The notes beneath the pieces are model-generated. The model was not told the origin of the DNA, ran no database searches, and saw only the letters and a program-made list of their open reading frames with translations. A DNA stretch of 12,240 nucleotides from Gemmatimonadota bacterium (GTDB taxonomy: Bacteria > Gemmatimonadota > Gemmatimonadetes > Gemmatimonadales > GWC2-71-9): positions 1 through 12,240 of the forward strand of contig JAOUDR010000031.1 of the NCBI GenBank assembly GCA_029859185.1, given 5' to 3'. The position numbers were made by a program, and so were the translations under genes. Positions 6,269 to 11,145 of this stretch are shown piece after piece (position 1 is the stretch's first letter; each line of letters begins with the position of its first letter).

Positions 6269-6961
6269 ATGCGCATTCTCGTCGTGGAGGACGACCGCAA
6301 GGTCGCCGGTTTCATTGAGATGGGCCTCCGGGAGGAGGGCTACGCCGTCGACCTCGCACGCGATGGCGACGAAGCCATCGTGCTCGCGCACGTCAACGAC
6401 TACGACGCCATCCTCCTCGACCTCATGCTTCCCAAGAAGAACGGACTGCAGGTGGCGGCCGAACTCCGCAGGGAGGGACGCACCACTCCGATCCTGATGC
6501 TGACGGCTCGCGACGCCACGGAGGACGTGGTGCGCGGGCTCGACGCCGGGGCGGACGACTACCTCACGAAGCCGTTCAAGTTCGACGAGCTCCTCGCCCG
6601 GCTGCGAGCACTCGTCCGCCGCGGCGGCGCCACGCGCGTCGAGCGGATCACGGCCGGCCCCCTCGAGCTCGACCGGCTCAAACATCAGGCCTACGTCGGG
6701 GGGAAGGCCCTCGACCTCACGCCGCGCGAGTTCCAGCTCCTCGAGCATTTCATGATGCACAAGGACGACGTGGTCCGGCGCACCGAGCTGCTCGAGAAAG
6801 TGTGGGACATGCACTTCGACCCCGAGAGCAACGTGGTGGACGTGCACGTGGGCAACCTCCGGCGCAAGCTGCGCGAGGCGGGCTACGACGGTCTCATCCG
6901 GACCGTGCGTGGAGTGGGCTTCCGCCTGAACGGATCCGGGACGCCCGCCGCGTCCTCCTGA
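6269..6961 (+). CDS. OmpR-family response regulator, 230 aa
   Basis: Cytoplasmic DNA-binding regulator. The receiver domain (1-120) has Asp8-Asp9 in VVEDD, phospho-acceptor Asp51 in AILLDLMLP, Thr79 in LMLTARD and Lys101 in DYLTKPF, all the residues needed for phosphorylation. The winged-helix domain (about 128-225) includes LDLTPREFQLLEHF, the NVVDVHVGNLRRKLR recognition region and the closing RTVRGVGFRLN. The start at 6269 gives the canonical MRILVVEDD; an in-frame GTG at 6260 would add only MGH. No strong Shine-Dalgarno is visible. The membrane kinase gene follows after nine bases, forming a two-gene operon of the CusR/CusS or CopR/CopS style. Probable binding sites lie in its own upstream region and upstream of the DUF2892 gene. 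Confidence 0.96.
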   Translation: MRILVVEDDRKVAGFIEMGLREEGYAVDLARDGDEAIVLAHVNDYDAILLDLMLPKKNGLQVAAELRREGRTTPILMLTARDATEDVVRGLDAGADDYLTKPFKFDELLARLRALVRRGGATRVERITAGPLELDRLKHQAYVGGKALDLTPREFQLLEHFMMHKDDVVRRTELLEKVWDMHFDPESNVVDVHVGNLRRKLREAGYDGLIRTVRGVGFRLNGSGTPAASS

Positions 6962-6970
6962 CGCCAAGCG

Positions 6971-8365
6971 ATGCAATCGCTCCGCCGCACGTTGTCCGTG
7001 CGGTTCAGCTTCACCATGTTCAGCGCGCTCTTCGTGATCGCGCTGTGGGCGTTCCTCGGTGCCCGCCGCATTCTCCGGCTCGAGCTCGATCACGGAATTG
7101 CCGCGGCGGCGCACATCGAATCGTCGGTGCTGGCGGCCGGACACGCCCTGCCCCACCAGACCTCCCACACGGACCCGGTGACGTTCCGCCACGAGGTGAA
7201 CCGCTTCGTGGTCGTGCGCGACCCCACGGGTCTGGCGCTGGAAGTGAACACGCCGTTTGCCACCGACCTCCCGTTCGACTCCGCCGCGCTCGCGGGTACG
7301 GGAAACGGGGGGGAACGCTGGTCCACGATTACCGTCCACGGCGAGCAATTCCGGTCGGTGTACCTGGACGTGGCGCACGACCTCCCCGGTGACAGTCGCG
7401 TCATTCAGGTCGCAGCGTCGCTCTCGCCCCTCGAAGCCGCCGCCCGGCAGGTGTTCCTGTTGATGCTGGGAACCGTCACCCTCGGCACGGTGGCGACGAC
7501 GCTCGGGGCCGGCTGGCTGTCTCGCTCTACCATCGGGCCCGTGGCCGAGATCGCCGCTCAGGCGGAGGCGATTGCGCCTGGTGCCACGGGACAGCGGATC
7601 ACGGCGCATGCACAAGTCGAAGAGTTCAACGGTCTGGTGACCGTGTTGAACAACATGCTCGAGCGCCTCGACCGCGGATTACTGGCCCAACGCCGCATCA
7701 TTGCCGACGTGGGACACGACCTCCGCACCCCGATCACGGCGATGCAGGGCGAAGTCGAAGTGGCGCTCCGGCACCCCCGCAGTCCGGAGCAATACCAAAC
7801 GACGCTCCGGAGCCTGCTGGAAGAGGTCAACCACCTCGGAACCATCAGCGACACGCTCCTGCTGTTGGCGCGCATCGAGGCGGGGGAGCTGGCGCCACGA
7901 CCCAAGGACACCGACGTGGCCGACCTCGTGGACCGAGCGGTCCGGCGGGTGCGGCAACGGGTAACCGACCATTCCATTACCTGTGACGCCGACGGGGGTG
8001 TTGGCTCCGCTCCAATGGATGGGTCCATGATTGGGCTGGTCCTCGACCACCTGCTGGACAACGCGGTCCGGCACACGCCCCCGGACACGGCTATTCAGGT
8101 GGGGATCGCGGGGGAGCCTGACGCCGTCCGGGTAACCATCGCCGATGCAGGACCCGGGGTTCCGCCCGACGCGCTGCCGCACCTGTTCGAGCGCTTCTAC
8201 CGGGGCGACAGCGCCCGGGGACGCGGCGGGGCGGGGCTCGGACTCACGGTTGCCGCCGCCATCGTGGGGGCCCACGGCGGCTCGATCACGGCGGACCAGG
8301 TGGCACCGTCCGGGCTCGCCGTGACGGTGCGTCTCCCGCGCCGGGCTCCGGGATCTGCGGCCTAA
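6971..8365 (+). CDS. Membrane sensor histidine kinase (HAMP-HisKA-HATPase), 464 aa
   Basis: Inner-membrane kinase partner of the preceding regulator. Order: short cytoplasmic N-terminus, TM1 about 13-31, periplasmic sensor 35-160, TM2 about 161-183, HAMP 184-237, HisKA with phospho-acceptor His249 in ADVGHDLRTPITAM, then HATPase with N box VLDHLLDNAVRHTPP (357-371), DAGPGVP (392-398), LFERFYRGD (405-413) and GGAGLGLTVAAAIV (419-432). All catalytic motifs are intact. The sensor region has six His within residues 41-74 (41, 48, 58, 62, 66, 74), which could bind a metal ion, but there is no recognised sensor domain. The layout is like CusS-class metal-responsive kinases. The gene begins nine bases after the regulator stop, with no clear Shine-Dalgarno, suggesting coupled translation. 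The signal is unknown. Confidence 0.95.
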   Translation: MQSLRRTLSVRFSFTMFSALFVIALWAFLGARRILRLELDHGIAAAAHIESSVLAAGHALPHQTSHTDPVTFRHEVNRFVVVRDPTGLALEVNTPFATDLPFDSAALAGTGNGGERWSTITVHGEQFRSVYLDVAHDLPGDSRVIQVAASLSPLEAAARQVFLLMLGTVTLGTVATTLGAGWLSRSTIGPVAEIAAQAEAIAPGATGQRITAHAQVEEFNGLVTVLNNMLERLDRGLLAQRRIIADVGHDLRTPITAMQGEVEVALRHPRSPEQYQTTLRSLLEEVNHLGTISDTLLLLARIEAGELAPRPKDTDVADLVDRAVRRVRQRVTDHSITCDADGGVGSAPMDGSMIGLVLDHLLDNAVRHTPPDTAIQVGIAGEPDAVRVTIADAGPGVPPDALPHLFERFYRGDSARGRGGAGLGLTVAAAIVGAHGGSITADQVAPSGLAVTVRLPRRAPGSAA

Positions 8366-8366
8366 C

Positions 8367-8390
8367 GCCACTTCCGTGGCCTGACGCCAC
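8367..8390 (+). terminator. Short alternative hairpins after the kinase stop (weak terminator at best)
   Basis: GCCAC (8367-8371), GTGGC (8376-8380) and GCCAC (8386-8390) follow the stop codon by one base. The middle arm can pair with either neighbour, giving two mutually exclusive 5-bp stems. No proper T tract follows; the next bases are ACCCTTTACA, which begin the repeat cluster. It may be a weak terminator or incidental. Confidence 0.25.
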
Positions 8391-8392
8391 AC

Positions 8393-8421
8393 CCTTTACA
8401 ACTCTTTCACATCTCCTTCCC
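8393..8421 (+). promoter_or_regulatory. Three heptamers with 11-bp phasing (putative response-regulator binding array)
   Basis: CCTTTAC (8393), CTTTCAC (8404) and CCTTCCC (8415) begin exactly 11 bp apart and fit a common CYTTYMC pattern. This matches the pair at 6212 and 6223 upstream of the regulator gene. The array is 55 bp before the DUF2892 start, a sensible place for activation of the downstream cytochrome genes. The repeat is seen directly; its regulator is inferred from proximity and from the 11-bp spacing known for OmpR/PhoB-type proteins. Confidence 0.5.
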
Positions 8422-8476
8422 GGACGGTTCACACGGCGACGGCGAGGTTTAGCTCCATCTTGGCGAGGTGGGACTG

Positions 8477-8692
8477 ATGGCCCGGAACGTGGGAACCAAA
8501 GACGCCGTGACGCGAGGGGTGGTTGCCGTTCTCCTTACGACCCTCGGCGTGTTCGCCGCCATCCCCGGCTATCTGTCCTTTGCCGCCATTTTGGTCGGCA
8601 TAGTCCTGATGGCAACGGCACTCACGCGCGAGTGCCCGGTCTACCGCATCCTCCACATCGCCACACTGCGACAGCACCACCACCGCGCGTAG
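8477..8692 (+). CDS. Small inner-membrane protein, DUF2892-like, 71 aa
   Basis: It starts MARNVGTKDAVTRG, the N-x-G-x-x-D-x-x-x-R opening typical of DUF2892 proteins. Two hydrophobic helices follow (about 16-30 and 33-49), then the family's ECPVY motif (52-56) with its conserved Cys-Pro. The C-terminal tail RQHHHRA carries a His run. DUF2892 is found alone or as the membrane tail of rhodanese-like YgaP proteins; its function is not established. The start at 8477 is chosen for GAGGTGGGA just upstream; an in-frame GTG at 8468 has no such site. It is the first gene after the putative regulator-binding array and lies 25 bp before the porin-cytochrome gene, so they are probably cotranscribed. Confidence 0.82.
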   Translation: MARNVGTKDAVTRGVVAVLLTTLGVFAAIPGYLSFAAILVGIVLMATALTRECPVYRILHIATLRQHHHRA

Positions 8693-8717
8693 GCTGTCGG
8701 CCACCCTGGGGGTCTTC

Positions 8718-9917
8718 GTGCGCGTTTTCCTTCGCCTCACGGCGCTCACCGTGCTTGCCGCTCTCACCATTCCGACACCGGCGCGGGCGATTCCGGCCTT
8801 CGCCCGCAAGTACGGGGTGAGTTGCAGGCTGTGTCACGATCCGGCTCCCAAGCTGACGGCGTTCGGCGAACAGTTTGCCGGCAACGGGTTCCGCTTCGCC
8901 TCCGGCGAACCACCGCGCGACACCTTGGACGTCGGTGATCCGCTGCTGGATCTCATGAAGAGCCTGCCGCTTGCCCTCCGGGTGGACGCCTACATCCGTG
9001 GGTACACCGAAGGAACCGGCGCAGACTTCCAGACACCCTACGGATTCAAACTCCTGTCGGGCGGGGCCATCGGCCCAAAGCTGTCGTACTACGTCTACTT
9101 CTTCCTGTTGGAGCGGGGCGAGGTCGGCGGCGTGGAGGATGCCTTCCTGTACGTCAACGACATCGGGAACATCCCACTCGATGCCGCCGTGGGACAGTTC
9201 CAGGTGTCCGACCCGATGTTCAAGCGCGAGCTGCGACTCCCGATCGACGACTACATGATCTACCGCACACGGGTCGGCGCGCAGACCGTCGACCTCACCT
9301 ACGATCGTGGACTGATGGCGGCGGTCGATTTCGCCGGGTTCACCCTCACCGGCGAACTGCTCAACGGAAGCGGCAAGGAAGCCGCCGGCGCGGATCGCAA
9401 ACTCGACAACAACCTCTTCAAGAACCTGTTCGGCCATCTCACGCGCGATCTCGCCCCCTTCCTGCGCGTGGGTGCGATGGGCTACTACGGCAAGACCGAC
9501 GGTCTCGAGACGGCGGGCGTTGACACCCTCACGAACACCACCTGGATGGTGGGCGGCGACGGCACCATCGCGGCGGGCCCGATCGAGCTGAACGTGCAGT
9601 ACATCCACCGGGAAGATGATGCGCCGACGTTCACCACCGGCGAAGTGGCGGCCAAGACCGACGGAGGATTCGCCGAGTTGGTGTTCCGACCCGCGGGAAG
9701 CAGATGGTACGGGATCGCCTTGTGGAACGGCATGCACGCCAACGTCCCGGTGCTCGATCCGCGGATCGGCGGCCCATCCGGACTCGACCGCTACCATTCC
9801 GTCACGGGTGGACTCGGCTACCTCGTGCGCCGCAACGTGCGAACCTACGGAGAGGCCACGTGGGACATCGAGCGGAAAGAGGCGGTCTTTGGACTTGGGG
9901 TGACCGCCGCGTTCTGA
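8718..9917 (+). CDS. Cyc2-like outer-membrane porin-cytochrome: N-terminal CXXCH monoheme segment plus predicted beta-barrel, 399 aa
   Basis: A Sec signal peptide (1-24, ending TPARA) is followed by IPAFARKYGVSCRLCHDPAP with one c-type haem site (Cys36, Cys39, His40) and then PKLTAFGEQFAGNGFRF. The pattern of PxFARxxGxxCxxCH, then PxLxxFGxxF and NG(F/Y), is that of porin-cytochrome fusions such as the Cyc2 iron oxidases and of related uncharacterised outer-membrane proteins. The rest (about 80-399) alternates polar and hydrophobic residues, is rich in Gly, Tyr and Asp, and ends VTAAF with the terminal Phe used for outer-membrane assembly. It has no transmembrane helices after the signal. The start is GTG with GGGGG six bases upstream. 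Two monoheme cytochromes follow. Electron transfer across the outer membrane is a reasonable inference; iron as substrate is not shown. Alternatively the haem may serve another redox partner. Confidence 0.82.
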   Translation: MRVFLRLTALTVLAALTIPTPARAIPAFARKYGVSCRLCHDPAPKLTAFGEQFAGNGFRFASGEPPRDTLDVGDPLLDLMKSLPLALRVDAYIRGYTEGTGADFQTPYGFKLLSGGAIGPKLSYYVYFFLLERGEVGGVEDAFLYVNDIGNIPLDAAVGQFQVSDPMFKRELRLPIDDYMIYRTRVGAQTVDLTYDRGLMAAVDFAGFTLTGELLNGSGKEAAGADRKLDNNLFKNLFGHLTRDLAPFLRVGAMGYYGKTDGLETAGVDTLTNTTWMVGGDGTIAAGPIELNVQYIHREDDAPTFTTGEVAAKTDGGFAELVFRPAGSRWYGIALWNGMHANVPVLDPRIGGPSGLDRYHSVTGGLGYLVRRNVRTYGEATWDIERKEAVFGLGVTAAF

Positions 9918-9936
9918 GCGCGGCACCGGAGTCCGC

Positions 9937-9963
9937 TTGCCGGCTGCCCAGTGTCGTTAGATT
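9937..9963 (+). promoter_or_regulatory. Possible sigma-70-type promoter of the first cytochrome gene
   Basis: TTGCCG (9937-9942) and TAGATT (9958-9963) each match four of six consensus positions, spaced 15 bp, slightly short. The region after the porin stop is otherwise empty. Transcription would start around 9970, at the foot of the hairpin described next. Confidence 0.35.
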
Positions 9964-9966
9964 CCC

Positions 9967-9991
9967 TGCGGCCCCGTGATCAGGGGCCGCA
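9967..9991 (+). other. Strong 9-bp stem-loop in the 5' leader of the first cytochrome gene
   Basis: TGCGGCCCC (9967-9975), loop GTGATCA, GGGGCCGCA (9983-9991): nine uninterrupted pairs. No T tract follows, so it is a poor intrinsic terminator for the porin gene. If the promoter above is right, it sits at the very 5' end of the mRNA, where such stems protect transcripts. It ends 18 bases before the start codon, just ahead of the Shine-Dalgarno GGAG. Confidence 0.55.
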
Positions 9992-9999
9992 CTCACGTT
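9991..9999 (+). repeat. Exact 9-bp direct repeat, left copy
   Basis: ACTCACGTT here is repeated exactly at 10397-10405. The two copies bracket the first cytochrome gene: this one is 10 bp before its start codon and the other begins at the first base after its stop. Confidence 0.6.
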
Positions 10000-10009
10000 G
10001 GAGACCACC

Positions 10010-10396
10010 ATGCGCATGAACGTCGTTTTCGTCGCCACCCTTGTCTGGGCGGCACCGCTCGCCGCCCAGCAGGCCGACTCACTGCCGCCCGGCGTGACCG
10101 CCGCGACCATTGCCGACGGCAAGAAGATCTTCGCGGGACCCGGACTCTGCTCGGCGTGCCACGGCCCCGCCGCCAAGGGCGTTCAGGGCCTTGGCGCGAA
10201 TCTCACTGATAAGGAATGGCTCCACAGCGACGGCTCGTACGAAGCGCTCGTCGCCCAGATCACCGCCGGCGTTCCGGCAGGCAAATCGTCGACCGGCGTC
10301 CCGATGCCCGCGAAGGGTGGAGCCTCGTTGTCGGAAGCACAGGTGCGGACGGTCGCCGCCTACGTATGGAGCCTGAGCCACGCCGCGGCGCGATAG
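10010..10396 (+). CDS. Secreted monoheme c-type cytochrome, 128 aa
   Basis: A signal peptide (1-20, MRMNVVFVATLVWAAPLAAQ) precedes a class I cytochrome c fold. Haem is attached at CSACH (Cys47, Cys50, His51), and Met99 in GVPMPAKGG is the likely sixth ligand. The C-terminal helix QVRTVAAYVWSL is typical. The protein is periplasmic and would shuttle electrons. The start at 10010 follows GGAG by about seven bases; TTG at 9998 is less likely. It is a close paralogue of the lipoprotein cytochrome downstream: about 60 of 95 aligned residues are identical by eye, including the whole WLHSDGSYEA segment. It follows the porin-cytochrome gene by 92 bp and probably has its own promoter. Confidence 0.93.
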   Translation: MRMNVVFVATLVWAAPLAAQQADSLPPGVTAATIADGKKIFAGPGLCSACHGPAAKGVQGLGANLTDKEWLHSDGSYEALVAQITAGVPAGKSSTGVPMPAKGGASLSEAQVRTVAAYVWSLSHAAAR

Positions 10397-10405
10397 ACTC
10401 ACGTT
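10397..10405 (+). repeat. Exact 9-bp direct repeat, right copy
   Basis: ACTCACGTT, identical to 9991-9999. It lies between the first cytochrome's stop codon and the porin remnant, at what looks like a recombination joint. Confidence 0.6.
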
Positions 10406-10410
10406 CTGCA

Positions 10411-10602
10411 GAGCCGGTCGGTCGCGTCAGCTGGGCCGATCCTCACCGTGACACCGGCGAGAATGAAGGATGGCTCGTCACGCCCGGCGTGATTGTCCAC
10501 CTGGACGGTCGGAATAGACTCCATCTGAATACAGACGTCTGGCTTCCAAAAGCCGGGGCGACGGAGTATGGTTTTGTCTCCCAGATGAACGTGTACTTCT
10601 AA
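10411..10602 (+). pseudogene. Remnant of the 3' end of an outer-membrane porin gene
   Basis: This 63-codon open stretch has no ribosome site or start codon of its own near its left end, and it lies in the gap between the two cytochrome genes. It reads EPVGRVSWADPHRDTG, then TPGVIVHLDG, LHLNTDVWLP and YGFVSQMNVYF before TAA. Alternating strands, two tight turns, and a terminal aromatic-x-Phe end are what the last strands of a porin look like. The R-V-x-W-x-D-P and TPGV segments recall phosphate-selective-type porins. Codon use (AGA, AAT, ACA, CCA, AAA, TTT) is clearly less GC-rich than in neighbours. It does not match the barrel end of the upstream porin-cytochrome, so it derives from a different barrel gene. 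Most likely a deletion remnant that is not translated. Confidence 0.6.
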
Positions 10603-10616
10603 GATCCGAGGCTAAG

Positions 10617-11069
10617 ATGACGGTCCGCACACTCGCTTCGCTCACCGCGCTGACTATCGTGTTCGCCGCCTGCGGTGGCGGCGAGCAGCAGCAGACTGAC
10701 GCGACGCCGGAGATCCCGGCCCCGACCACCGAAATGGCGACGCCCGCGGCCATGCCCACCAGCCAGATGCCTGCTGGCGTTACGGCCGAAATGGTCGCTG
10801 AAGGCAACACGCTGTTCCACGGCGCCGGGATCTGCATGACGTGTCACGGCCAGGACGCCAAGGGCGTCCCGGGCCTCGGCGTCAACCTGACCGACCAGGA
10901 GTGGCTGCACAGCGATGGCTCGTACGAGGCCATCGTGAACCAGATCATGAAGGGCGTGACGGCGACCGAGTCCAAGACCGGTGTGGCGATGCCCGCCAAG
11001 GGTGGCTCGGCCATTACCGACGAGCAGGTGAAGGCCGTCGCCGCCTACGTGTACAGCCTGCGCGGCTAG
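10617..11069 (+). CDS. Lipoprotein monoheme c-type cytochrome, 150 aa
   Basis: A type II signal ends in FAAC, with lipidated Cys19, so the protein is anchored to a membrane on the periplasmic side. A Pro/Thr/Met-rich linker (20-52) separates the anchor from a class I cytochrome c domain: CMTCH (Cys73, Cys76, His77), likely axial Met125 in GVAMPAKGG, and C-terminal helix QVKAVAAYVYSL. GAGG six bases upstream supports the start. It is a paralogue of the preceding cytochrome but carries a flexible tether instead of being free, so the pair could act as a fixed and a mobile carrier for the same pathway. Only 14 bp separate it from the porin remnant, which suggests the remnant may carry its original upstream transcription unit's tail. 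The physiological partner is unknown. Confidence 0.93.
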   Translation: MTVRTLASLTALTIVFAACGGGEQQQTDATPEIPAPTTEMATPAAMPTSQMPAGVTAEMVAEGNTLFHGAGICMTCHGQDAKGVPGLGVNLTDQEWLHSDGSYEAIVNQIMKGVTATESKTGVAMPAKGGSAITDEQVKAVAAYVYSLRG

Positions 11070-11091
11070 CGACCCGCGTACATCCGTCGGT

Positions 11092-11129
11092 CCGCGGCCG
11101 CGTGGGGGTCCTCCTCCGCGTGGCCGCGG
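11092..11129. terminator. Very strong stem-loop between convergent genes (probable bidirectional transcription barrier)
   Basis: Bases 11092-11108 pair with 11113-11129 over 17 positions, three of them G-T wobbles, leaving a TCCT loop. The structure sits 22 bp after the lipoprotein cytochrome stop and 16 bp from the stop of the convergent ATPase gene. There is no T tract on either side, so it departs from the textbook terminator, but position and stability make termination or 3'-end protection for both transcripts the likeliest role. Confidence 0.6.
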
Positions 11130-11145
11130 TGCATTCCGGCCCTCG

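Noticed and set aside
6215..7615. A 466-codon minus-strand open frame opposite the regulator and kinase
   Set aside because: It spans the boundary of two well-supported genes on the other strand, is Arg/His/Gly/Val-rich and matches no family.
8622..9926. A 434-codon minus-strand open frame opposite the porin-cytochrome
   Set aside because: The plus strand has a signal peptide, a CXXCH motif and a barrel end; the minus frame has none of these features and would cover the start of two genes.
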